Positions 11,255-22,034 of a stretch of 64,000 nucleotides of DNA are shown here, piece after piece. Position 1 is the first letter of the stretch. Each line of letters begins with the position of its first letter. A program made the translations under genes and the position numbers. Source of the DNA: Allantophomopsis cytisporea (lineage: Eukaryota; Ascomycota; Leotiomycetes; Phacidiales; Phacidiaceae). The stretch is taken from contig CP103035.1 of the NCBI GenBank assembly GCA_024752435.1, positions 1,674,001 through 1,738,000 of the forward strand, in the 5' to 3' direction. Under the pieces are notes generated by a model that saw nothing but the letters and a program-made list of their open reading frames with translations, was not told the DNA's origin and did not search any database.

Positions 11255-14047
11255 GTTTCTCTCCTTCCCTTTTCAGATGTTCTTGACGGCATAGTTCTCA
11301 CTATACAAAGTACTTGATGGACAGTAGCCATGGCTATATGTTCCGATCCGTAGTCCAGGTACCCAGGAACTTTTGGGTTCTGCTATATGAATGGCTCTAT
11401 AGCTATGCCTGTCTAATTAAAGTGACCTTCATGACGTCCGAATGCTTGTTTTGTTTCTTTCCGTAATGTATATCAGGTTTAATGTTAAACGAACTCTGGG
11501 GTCGCCCTGAAGAGTGACGCGTCCTCCAAAAATGCGGAGATGCCTATATTGATCATTATTGCAAGCAGCATGCGCACAAAAGGAAACTCATTTGTACGTC
11601 TCTACCACGTGACCGTGGATCAGATGGGCCGACTGGGCCCGACTCGGCCCCGAGTCGAGTCTCTGATGCCGAAAGAGGTTCAAACTAAGAGCCGATTTTA
11701 ATGATATATAATACAGATGAAGGCGGGGTTAATCGGACTAATGGAGCATAAAATCATGCTTGTTTTTATGGTGGATCTTTACTTGAACTTCATTTTGGTA
11801 CTGATGAAATTGGGGCGCAGTTGAAATTCTACTTATAGTCCAGTGCACTTTGTGGAGTACGCAACAGTCGCAGACCAGTCAGAGACATGCAAATGAGCTC
11901 GACTTGATGTGCCAGCACACCTGCAGCTTCGAAAGCTACCCATCGGTATTGGTCATGCTCGCCATATTTCAGTAATAGCAGTCCTATTTCTCCGCAATGC
12001 ACTGCAGTTGACCAGATCTCTTGAGACCCCAGGTAATGAACCTCATGCCAAAATTCTTGGCCTCAATCACCTACTCGGAAGGAGAAATCCTCTGCATAGT
12101 ATTTTCCACAGTCAAGGATCTGAGATGGCAGGAGCTAGGATCTCGATCCCTTCTCTGCAAGGTCCTGTATATCATCTGCAGTTGCTGCATACCCGGCTTC
12201 TGTGTCGACACGGGCATCCAAATGCATAGGTAGTTTGGCGAGCAAATTCCAGGCTCGTTCGCAGTCCAGGAAAGTTAAATCACCGAAGACGAAGGAATGG
12301 GATCAGATTCAAGAGGAATGAATTCAGACATCTTCGTAATCGTCCATGGCTTGTTGAATGTACATGTCCTGAATCTAATTTACCAAGAATTGCGTGTCCA
12401 TAAGAGGCTGCTTGGTCTCGGGTTTAGACCCCAGTTCTAGCTTGTTGGTCCCTCATTATACTCCTTGTAAGATGACTGTGTGCCACAGGTAGCATAAACA
12501 TCCGATTTAAAGCCAGGAATGCCGTGCTAGTAGACTCCCAGTGATTTGGCCAGAAGCTTGAGACCATCTTGTTTGCTGCATAAGCTATCGGACTCCGCAG
12601 AGTGATACTCGTTGTGCAACATTAGGCGCTCGCCGGGATAGAGTCATTTGTTCGAAGAAAGGTCTGGCTGCACTTTGTAGCGAGCTCAGGTATCATAAGA
12701 ATCGTGGTGGAAGTGGGCAAGTTACACTAACATTGATGGCATAAGAGCTCTCGGTCCTGTGTGAAAGTAATATTACGTTCAGTGCTACCTGCTCCTTGGA
12801 GGACGGAGAGGGCACGACGTTTGATAGTGTGCTATGAGAATTGCAGAGTTGCACATCGGTGATGAATGCTCCAATTTATCATATGGAAAGCATCGCTATT
12901 GCAGCTCCTCAACCTCTCTTTGAGAGAAGAATCGGTCATGTTTTGAATAACATAGTATGAACAGACCTCCACTCGGATAATTTCAAGGGATTCTTCTGAT
13001 GACTTCGTGTGCTATAACTCTTGGTTATCTCCTAAGGAGCAGCAAAGAAGTAACAAGGCCAAATGTAAGAGAGTCTACACCAAGAGTGAAGAACACAATA
13101 CAACCCATCTCATCTGATGACAAGAGGCAAGAGACACAGATAAAGTATGAGGACAATGTATGATTGAGGCGGGAACAAATCCATAGATAAAGATGCAATT
13201 GTAACTATTGACAAATGAGAAAGTAAACGCACCTAGAGATCGTATACTTTAGCCTGAAACAATCTTCTCAGGAGATTGGAATGGTGTTTATAATGCAAAT
13301 ATAATGATAAGTGTTAGATACTCCTGCCCATAAACAAGGTTAATTGGAGAACAACTCCCAAATAAAAATGTCTTATGCGAGTAGATGTTTTAAACGATCT
13401 TAAAAGTGAATAGGGGGGAAACCTTCCAATGGTACGATTCCTTTGTCGCTTTACGTTCTCTATCAGCATCGAATAAATCGTTCATGGTAAGCAATCATAA
13501 TGCGAGATTTTGATTTATCTCAAAGAGCCGAGTGACGACGTCTGTAGCGATGACGATCAGCTACTATCTAATGTGATAAATGTTGTGTGTCTTGGTGACA
13601 TTGTCAGTGATACAACCGTCATGTGTAGTCAAACTAGTGATAAGAAGTATGTATTTCTAATACTAGAGGGGAAAAGAGGTTTGTTTTGTATAAAAACGAA
13701 AGGTATATACTTCGGCGCTAAAGTGGAGCGTTCCGTTTGCTTGCCCTACGAAATTCATATGATGTGAAGGTAGTAAGTAGATCACTGCAAATCAATACCA
13801 GGGCCGCCTCCAAACTATAACCATAACAATAGAAGCATTGATTCTTCTTGTAACGTGTTTATTTGAAAGGTTTATTGTGTTCTAGTTTTTATATGATTAT
13901 GTCTTTGCAATTAACCACATCATGCAAACCAATAAATGCCTTATAGCCTTAGCACAAAATCTTCATATTCAGATATCAGCTTAACTTCAATGATACTCCC
14001 AGACACACATGTTCCGTAAAATTTCCTCTTACTTAAGAAATGCTATA
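11255..14047. other. Gene-poor intergenic region between the tannase-family gene and MOD5
   Basis: About 2.8 kb without an intact gene. It holds the tannase upstream region, a CACGTG at 11606-11611, a run of GGGCC/GGCCC and GACTCG repeats at 11627-11662, the decayed coding relic at 11829-12660, and an AT-rich, frame-poor part at 12700-14040. A frame at 13510-13767 on the plus strand has no ATG and no recognisable domain. Confidence 0.5.
11829..12660 (-). pseudogene. Decayed coding relic of unknown origin (possibly two segments)
   Basis: On the minus strand, from about 12295 to the stop near 11829, one frame runs ~155 codons interrupted only by one TAG and one TGA. Its composition is protein-like, for example LLAKLPMHLDARVD, YYAEDFSFRVGD and GLLLLKYGEHDQYRW. 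Upstream (about 12660-12330) two overlapping frames hold further protein-like text: AYAANK in one, and SKQDGLKLLAKSLG in another that is broken by two TAG codons. The YxxxK followed by a helix of this kind recalls a short-chain dehydrogenase active site with a frameshift inside it, but this match is weak. Stops and frame changes indicate a non-functional remnant. I cannot name the family. Confidence 0.4.
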
Positions 14048-15531
14048 ATGCCGTCCTCAGTTCCCTCAAACCCTCTGATCGTAGTCCTGGGGGCGACGGG
14101 AACGGGAAAATCCCAAGTACGTCCACTCGACGATCCCCTCTGCGTCCGCATGACTAACACATGACCCAGCTAGCCGTCGAGTTGGCTACGCGTTTCAACG
14201 GCGAGATCATCAATGGAGATGCCATGCAAATGTACGACGGCCTGCCCATCATTACCAACAAGATTAGTGCCGAGGAGCAGTGCGGCATCCCACATCACTT
14301 GCTGGGGCAAGTCGGTCTCGATGAAGAGACATGGACTGTGGGCGTGTTCCGCCGAAAAGCGGGAAGAGTCATCGAGGAGATTAGGCAACGAGGGAGAGTG
14401 CCGGTTCTGGTGGGCGGAACGCATTATTACACGCAGTCGCTGCTGTTCCAAGATGCGATTGTGCAGGTGCGGAAGAACGATGATGTGGATGTAGGAGTTG
14501 ATGGTGAGAAAGAGCGGGAGCATGTGCCGAAAGAGGAGATTTTGAAAAACTTTCCTATCTTGAATGAGGAGACGGATGTGGTGCTGCAGAAGTTGAGAGA
14601 GGTTGATCCCGTGATGGCGGATAGGTGGCATCCAAATGACCGCAGGAAGATTCTACGCAGCTTGGAGATCTGGCTTACGACAGGGAAGAGGGCTTCGGAC
14701 GTCTACGAAGAGCAGCGGGAAAGGCATGAAGGGGAGGGAGAGGGGTTGTTGACACCGACGCTGTTGTTCTGGGTTCACGCAGAGTCGGATACACTGAAGG
14801 CGAGGCTTGATAAGCGCGTCGATGCGATGCTTGACGCCGGCTTGTTGGATGAGGTGAAGTCTCTAGAAAAGCATCTGCAAGCGAAGAAGGAGGCTGGTGT
14901 AGAGGTTGATCGCACCAGGGGGATCTGGGTATCTATTGGATATAAGGAGTTCGAGAAGTATCTTGCTGCTCTGAGAGAGAAGAACACAACGGATCAAGAG
15001 ATCGAGAAGCTGCGCTTAGAAGCCATCGAGTCGACAAAGGCAGCAACACGGCAGTATGCAAAGAGTCAAGTCCGCTGGATCCGGATCAAACTCCTCGCTG
15101 GACTCTCAGAAGCTCAAGCTCTCTCAAGTCTATACCTCGTAGACGGCAGCGATGTCTCTCGCTGGAATGAAGCTGTATCAACACCCGCAATGTCCATTAC
15201 CGAGGCCTTCCTCGCCGGCAGCAGTATGCCCGCACCCGCAGACCTGAGCCCTCAAGCCGCCGAGATCCTGACACCCAGCAAGCCCGATCACAGCCACCGT
15301 CGCGACCTGTGGATCCGCCAGACGTGCGAGCTGTGCGGTATGACGGCCGTCACGCAGGAGCAGTGGCTGAACCATAACAAAAGCAGGCAGCACCGTCGCA
15401 TGCTTAAGAAGGCAGAGAAGAGGGATTCTCCTTATTACCCGCGGAATATTAAAACGACGGAAGCAGATTCTAGGGGTGGAGGGGATGATGGGGGCCACGA
15501 AAGGACTGTTGCTCCTGCGAATAGCTCCTGA
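14048..15531 (+). CDS. MOD5: tRNA dimethylallyltransferase (isopentenyltransferase)
   Basis: Adds the dimethylallyl group to A37 of tRNAs reading UNN codons (i6A); it acts in mitochondria, cytosol and nucleus in yeast. Exons are 14048-14116 and 14170-15531 with a 53-nt intron, giving 476 aa. The P-loop GATGTGKS (15-22) ends one residue before the intron. It is followed by the family segment INGDAMQMYDGLPIITNK, by IPHHLLGQV, and by VLVGGTHYYTQSLLF for the DMAPP/tRNA pocket. RKILRSLEIW is the conserved R-rich helix. The C terminus carries a U1-type C2H2 zinc finger (C409, C412, H425, H431), usual in eukaryotic members. The last ~45 residues are low complexity. The ATG gives only ~14 residues before the P-loop, so no mitochondrial presequence is evident. 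Confidence 0.95.
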
Positions 15532-18436
15532 TTTCTCATAAGTAGGCTGCACGTATTGAATGGCTTGGGGGATGTGTACTACAGCCTCATTGGAACGCGC
15601 TTAAATTAACAGTTCATGAGCTGGGATGAGGTGGAGATCCTATTCAACGTGGCTTATCAACAAGATACGCTTAAGCTGACGTTGAACGGCTGGGCTTGTG
15701 AGCGTGTTGCAGCGAAACAACATGCGAAATGCGCACCATAGACCCTGGTTATTCAACAAAGTAGTAATTCCCAGACTATGGAAGTGTCGCATTTCTATGA
15801 TAGAGAGTGGATAGTATTCGAAGAAAAGTGTCTCGGATGTACGACTACAGGCAGAAGCATTTTTCCTTTGCCTATCAGAAGCCATGTGGCTATGTTCTGG
15901 TTTGCAACGACTATTAACTCGACCACTGGAGGGGCGACCGGAGGTCCTACTGTATGATGCACATGGAACTGAGAGAAACCAATTTACTCAAGAAAGGATA
16001 TCAACGGCTGGTTCTAGAAGGATGTAGGCAAAACTTATTCATATGACAGGTAGACATTTATGATGTATACTCGGGTTATTTATACAACGGTATGAATCAG
16101 TTTGTCAGTCCGCCAGTTTGGATAGGTTTGCTTGGTATGATAGGAGAGTCTAATGGAGTAGATATGTAGATATATAGATATGTATTTTTCTGATAGGTAA
16201 TCGTTCGTACCTCCGTCTTATATATTCGGAAGAAGGGGGTAAGTCCACTTTCCAGGTTCCAGGCAGAAGGTTTTGAAACAATCCATGATAAAGGATGACT
16301 AGTGGAGCAGTAGAATAGGCATCTGTGAGTAGGATGGATCATGGGGAGATCGGTCAGTATGCTATAGAGCGCCAGAGATACATAGAAAAGGGAGAGATGT
16401 TGTGAGTATCAGAATCCATCATACAAATTGACATTGCTACAGAGCAAACCTATATCTGGAACAAGGCGCTTATCTTGTTTCATCTTATTATGTTTTGGGT
16501 TAGCATCGCAGGAGTGATTTGATCCTTTAATTTATACTTGGTGATTGATAGTCTATGGACTCTAGAATCTCTTCATATATACAAATGGACAATAGGATGA
16601 GGCATTTTGTTGTATGTTGGTGTGAACCAAGGTAATTCTGGACAAGCACGGCCTCAAACTGCATCAACAAATTCACTGCCGATGGACTCTAGTGTACGTA
16701 CGTATGACAAGTCATAATAGTCCAAGAAGACAGACTTCTCAAGGTCAATATCTGTCAGTGATCGGCGATCATACAGCCATCAAAGCTAGACAGAGCAGAG
16801 ATGGTGAGAGTAACAAAGATGAAATATCGAGGTTATCGCTACAGAGACCCTTGCTGGCTGACAACAACAAGTGATGAAAAGGACTTCCTGCAGTAGTACC
16901 GTTGGGCACTCACCAGGAATATATGTACATATATATATATATATGAATACGGTATGTATGTACATAGTACATGAAAGCACACCGCTGCTTCTTTGACAAG
17001 GCTTCCCAAGTACTCACTGAGCTCATCTATACTTACAGTAACATTCAATTCGTGTTGCATCTATGAGCAACATCGATGTTGTGGATGTTCTTTCTACTCC
17101 CTATTTCGTGTATTCCTTGAGTCTGAGAATTGTCCGTACTCGTGAACAATAATACTAACAGCTCATCTAAACAGACGGGCTAAGCATGATCCAGGTTGAT
17201 ACTCCTGACTAGCTAATGAGCCCTGGTTTAGCAAGAGCTGCTGATACGCTAGATGAGAGTACAATCCCTTAGTCGTTATGCTCGGAAGAGCAGAGCTCAA
17301 GTACCAGATCAAAATGTTACAACCTTTATAGCTCAACTTGCAGACTCAGAAGAACAAATTCATACAAGACTTCCTGTCGATGTTTCCTCATCATCGTTAT
17401 TCTATTTATTCTCACTAGCCCTTTCTTAATTTGTTTTGTCTTACTTTATTTTATTTTATTTTCAATCAGTCTTTTTAATACTGTCCGTGTGAGATAATGG
17501 CCCTGTCTTTCCCGACCCCACGGGGTAATCAACGTATGTGCTCAGGGAACAATGCAGAACGTACACCCCCCACATAGATACCCACAAAAGAGCTTCCCCT
17601 GACGCGGCTGCTATTCGTTACAGTTGATTTCGAGGGTCAAGCTACATAACGCGGAGTACCCGGTGTCTTTTTATTTACGCCTAATAATCACATAAGAACA
17701 ACCAAACAGCTCCCAGAGATGTTCCATTGGCGCGAGAAGATACGAATTCGCACGCAAATCATTATGTAGTTAAATTGGATGTATCTTGTTTTCTTGCAGC
17801 TTGTTTTCAATTAGGCATGGCGGGGTGGTGGGGTGGAGAGGACATCGTTCGTTACGCCAGCTACACATCATCCCCCGGTAATCTTAGGTAGTCAGTCGTT
17901 AGGTACCGCGAGCTCCGGAACCGACACAAACGGTACGACTTTCATGTAAGCATCTGTCTTCTTCCCGTTTCCTCTTCCCTTCTTCTTTCTCTCTTCACTC
18001 TCACCAACAGCTGTCAATTATTTGAACAACACCATACAAACAGAGAAGCTTGCTTCTTTTACCCATCTTCCAAATCACATCTAAACAGATCGCACCTCGA
18101 GTGTGATCACCCCGTCGTCAAGACGTTTTCCAATCTCCTCAACTCGTAAGTATACCTCAATCCTGTTCCCCTTATGTTCTGCACCTTCAAAATAGACAGC
18201 AACATACTTCTACGATTCAATGTGAAACAACATATTGCATTCCCATTCACGTAAATATTATCGTGTAAACACAATGCTGACCATAACACAGCGTACACCA
18301 TCCGTTTGCAGGAGCCCGTTGCTCTTCCGCTGCTGGGAGTGCACCGGACTCACTTGAGACTCGATAAATTCTCTCGAATCCAATACACATTCACGCCGCG
18401 CACCGCTTCCCGCTTTCGTAAACTATACTGGACAAG
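15532..18436. other. Long intergenic region upstream of INO1
   Basis: About 2.9 kb. It includes a (TA)n microsatellite at 16929-16944, TTTTA pentamer repeats at 17441-17462 and an AT-rich middle. Closer to INO1 there is TTAGGTAG / TTAGGTACC at 17884-17906, then pyrimidine-rich leader sequence (17955-18005). A possible 5'-UTR intron runs from GTAAGT at 18146 to CAG at 18311. A minus-strand frame with an ATG at 15885 (81 codons, to 15640) has no recognisable motif and is not called as a gene. Confidence 0.5.
18146..18311 (+). other. Candidate 5'-UTR intron of INO1
   Basis: GTAAGTATAC at 18146 is a strong donor. CCGTTTGCAG ending at 18311 is a good acceptor, preceded by a CTGAC branch-like element at ~18275. 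Removal would leave a leader that continues into the INO1 ATG at 18437 and removes upstream ATGs in this interval. No transcript data are available. Confidence 0.4.
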
Positions 18437-20114
18437 ATGGCACCACACGCGGAAGTCGGCTTGGGCTTCTCAAACGGAAATGGTCATTCTACCACCGCCT
18501 CATCCTCCAACAAGGACCTCTTCACAGTCAACTCCTCCAATGTCGTCTACACCGATGGTGAGATCAAGTCAAAGTATACCTATCGTACTACCTTGGTTGA
18601 GCAGAGTGCGGACGGTAAGTATGTCGCAACGCCAAAGGAGACTTTATATGACTTCAAGGTTGAGCGTAAGGTTCCTAAGACTGGTATGATGCTTGTCGGA
18701 TGGGGTGGTAATAATGGAACTACCGTTACCGCAGGTATTATTGCCAATCGTCAGGGTCTCACTTGGGAGACTCGTGAGGGATCACGTGCTGCCAACTACT
18801 ATGGTTCTGTTGTCATGGGATCTACTATGAAGCTCGGTACTGACGCAAAGACTGCTAAGGACGTCAACATTCCTTTCCACGATGTCCTACCAATGGTTCA
18901 CCCAAATGATTTGGTCATTGGAGGCTGGGATATCAGCGGTATGAACTTGGCAGAGGCCATGGACAGGGCTGCTGTTCTTGAACCAACTCTCAAGGCTCAA
19001 GTCAAGAAGGAAATGAGTGCTATGGTCCCTCTTCCTTCTATCTATTACCCAGACTTCATTGCTGCCAATCAGGAAGACCGTGCCGATAACCTCATTGAAG
19101 GAGATAAGGCTAGCTCTGCCCATGTTGAGAAGATTCGTAAGGACATCACGTAGGTTTTCAGACTCTGCATGCGACTATAAATTTACTAAGATTGTATATA
19201 GCGACTTTAAGGCCAAGCACGGACTTGACACGATTATTGTTCAGTGGACCGCCAACACTGAACGTTATGCCGATATCATTCCAGGTGTCAATGATACTGC
19301 TGATAACCTCATAAAGGCTATCGAGAATGGTCACGAGGAAGTCTCTCCATCCACTGTCTTCGCTGTTGCCTGCATCTTAGAGGGTGTTCCATTCATCAAC
19401 GGATCTCCACAGAACACTTTTGTTCCAGGTGCTATTGAGCTTGCTGAGAAGCACGGTGCTTTCATTGGAGGTGATGACTTCAAATCTGGCCAGACCAAGA
19501 TGAAGTCTGCGCTCGTCGACTTTTTGATTAGTGCTGGTATCAAGCTCACCTCTATTGCTTCCTATAACCACCTTGGTAACAACGATGGCAAGAACTTAAG
19601 TTCCCAGAAGCAGTTCCGTTCCAAGGAGATCTCTAAGTCTAATGTGGTCGATGACATGGTTGAAGCCAATTCTGTCCTATACAAGCCAGGCGAGCACCCC
19701 GATCACACCGTTGTCATCAAATACATGCCAGCTGTCGGTGACAACAAGCGTGCCTTGGACGAGTACTATGCTGAGATTTTTATGGGAGGTCACCAGACGA
19801 TCTCTCTGTTCAATGTCTGTGAGGACTCCCTCTTGGCCTCTCCGCTGATCATCGATCTCGTCCTCATCGCAGAGATCATGACCCGCATTTCCTGGAAGGC
19901 TCACAGCAATGATGGTGCTACAACCAAAGACTACAAGAGCTTTCACAGCGTCCTCAGTATTCTCAGCTACATGCTCAAGGCCCCTCTCACCCCTCCTGGT
20001 ACCCCTGTTGTCAACGCCCTTGCTAAGCAGCGTGGTGCTTTGACCAACATCTTCCGTGCCTGCGTGGGCTTGGAGCCTGAGTCTGACATGACTCTTGAGC
20101 ACAAGTTGTTCTAG
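18437..20114 (+). CDS. INO1: Inositol-3-phosphate synthase
   Basis: Converts glucose 6-phosphate to 1D-myo-inositol 3-phosphate with NAD+ as recycled cofactor; rate-limiting for inositol and phosphoinositides; cytosolic. Exons are 18437-19149 and 19202-20114 with a 52-nt intron, giving 541 aa, close to yeast Ino1 (533). The NAD-binding GWGGNNGTT lies at 88-96. NGSPQNTFVPGA and GGDDFKSGQTKMKS, both catalytic-domain signatures of the family, follow in exon 2, as do SYNHLGNNDGKNLS and the C-terminal region. Codon use in this gene is strongly biased to C/T-ending codons (GTC, ACC, CTC), suggesting high expression. An overlapping plus-strand frame starting at 18306 is a shadow. Confidence 0.97.
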
Positions 20115-20818
20115 TTCGTTGGAAAGGAGTTGAATCGGGGTAGAATATGGGAAGGCTCCAATCAGATTGATAAATTGCGTGTGATTTTTTGACTTCATGC
20201 ATTAATTTTGCTTAGTTCTAGTCTATCACACCTGACTTGTTAGATAGTCGGTGCATTCATTCTCTAGACAATTCAATATCAATGGGGCACTTGCTTCATT
20301 CATAATCTTCTTTGACATCTTGCTTGTGGATTGTGAACTTCAGGTGAGCTAGTACATACATCTTCGAGGGCCGTTGCTTCATCTTGAGTTGAAGGCAACA
20401 TTTGCTTTAGATCTCTTTTTTTTTCATGAACTGGATAGGAAAACCGCCAGGAAATTCTTCTCCCAGGCTGAGCTAACCATCTTCCATCACATCGGAGTCA
20501 TTCGGCTTCCAATAATTCTCTTAACTTTCGTCGTTTACCAATCCCGAATTCTAAAAACATGATTTGTTCCTCTTGTTCTTTTTCCTCCCAAATGAGAAAT
20601 GCCTTGTCTTTGTCGAGTTCATGAAATCGAATGGTGATGATATCACCTGCTCGCAGTTGAGATGGAACAGACCGGTTTTGATTATTTCAATTCCCAAATA
20701 AAGCGGACTTCCTATATTATGTATTGCCCAATGCCATATCGACACACTTCCATATGCACAAGATACGTTTGTCATATGTACGTTGGCTACCTTTTGTGAG
20801 TCTTCTCGTCCTCGGCGC
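20115..20818. other. Convergent intergenic region, INO1 / IMP2
   Basis: 700 bp between the two stop codons, with T-rich stretches suited to 3' ends. I see no gene here. Confidence 0.5.
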
Positions 20819-21486
20819 TTAGCCCCACGTATATCTTGCAGCTGGATTTCCTTGAATCACTTTAGTCTTTCCTTTGAATTCCCACCATCGGATTTGCCCG
20901 GAATTCCTCCATGGATAAATTACATGCGTAACTGTCCCAGTAATCAAGCTCTTAGCAATGGGTCCGTAGTGATGGCTGTCCAAGCTTGGTTGTCCTCCAT
21001 TGCCCCCGTCACCCTCAACCCACACATGACCGGGTGGAACTTCTGCGATGGGGTATGGGTAAGGCTCACGCGTGAACACCTTATCACCCTCAAGAGCTAT
21101 TATCCTCTTGATCACCTTATTTTCTGGATGATAAGGTGACCTAGACAGAGACGTAGTTAGTGAAGCCTGCATTTGTCCTTGACCATGAGCATAACAAACC
21201 AGAAAGTGACAATCATGCCCCGCCTCAAATCGTTCTGAGGATTCCACCGGTTCGTCCAAATCACATCTTGGCTTCGGTTACGATAATAGTCAGGGTTGAG
21301 GTACGGGTACATGGAAGACCCTTCAACCCAGCCAATTTGTCCGATGTGGTCATTGAAAAATATAAGTGCAGGTATGCAGGTAGCGAACGTTCCCAAGAAG
21401 TATGAGAACTTTCGAGCAAATGGCCCATAGGCACCTAGACGTTCCGATACTCGACCAAAAGCCCGGGGAATGCCTTGAAAGGCCAT
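20819..21486 (-). CDS. IMP2: Mitochondrial inner membrane protease subunit 2
   Basis: Signal-peptidase-like serine protease (S26) that matures intermembrane-space proteins as part of the IMP complex. Exons are 21486-21200 and 21140-20819 with a 59-nt intron, giving 202 aa. A single hydrophobic segment (~28-44) anchors it in the inner membrane. The catalytic Ser58 lies in EGSSMYPYLNP. The catalytic Lys107 lies in VIKRIIALEGD, just after the splice junction, which joins TFW to SPYHPENK as expected for the family. The NxY/NPD context after the serine distinguishes Imp2 from Imp1. Another S26 motif is GHVWVEGDGG. Confidence 0.95.
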
Positions 21487-22034
21487 TTTGTTCTTTCACA
21501 TCAAGGATTGGTCATGCATGCAGTCGACGAGAGAGTTGCGAGTCGGAGTCGCGACGTTTTACTCAGCCTTGTAGGCGTGTTTTGAAAGTTTCTCAGCCTT
21601 AGATATATATATCAACAATACTACCTGCCTTTATCTTGAAACGGGAAATCTAGAAAATGGATTCTCATCGGCATAAAACATTACACCGAAACATTTGATT
21701 ACAGTATCAAATGACTGAAAAGAAAAGAGGAGAAAAAGGAGTAAAAAGAATGTTGCTGAAATACACATGCCTCTTCTATTTTATCTGTGACCCAGTGGAA
21801 ATGATGATCAGAAGCAATACGAGGGATCCACCACAAACACGTATCTGATCGCTTATGTCAGCATGCAACCAGGGCCCATGCAAAGTTATTTTACTCCTGA
21901 CTGCAGTCAAAGGCGCTGATTTTTGTACAACGAATGAAGAATTGAAGTAGATAGGTTGGTCGCAACTCTGCATACTCAGTCCCCAAGTGCAAAGTAGGAC
22001 GTGATAAACCAGTTCACACGCAATTTGAGGTCCA
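21487..22034. promoter_or_regulatory. Divergent promoter region, IMP2 / GH13 gene
   Basis: About 550 bp shared by two diverging genes. An ATATATATAT run lies at 21602-21612 and an A-rich block at 21710-21755. I looked for a signal-peptide exon for the GH13 gene here and saw none with an ATG followed by a hydrophobic stretch and donor on the plus strand. Confidence 0.45.

Noticed and set aside
13510..13767. Plus-strand 85-codon frame
   Set aside because: It starts at a TTG, has no recognisable domain, and lies in AT-rich non-coding DNA.
15640..15885. Minus-strand 81-codon frame starting with ATG
   Set aside because: Nothing in the sequence supports a protein; amino acid text looks random and it lies in a long intergenic region.
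16929..16944. (TA)n tract as a replication origin or centromere signal
   Set aside because: A short microsatellite only; fungal origins cannot be recognised from such a tract.
19677..20198. Minus-strand 173-codon frame opposite INO1
   Set aside because: Antisense shadow of a highly biased coding sequence.
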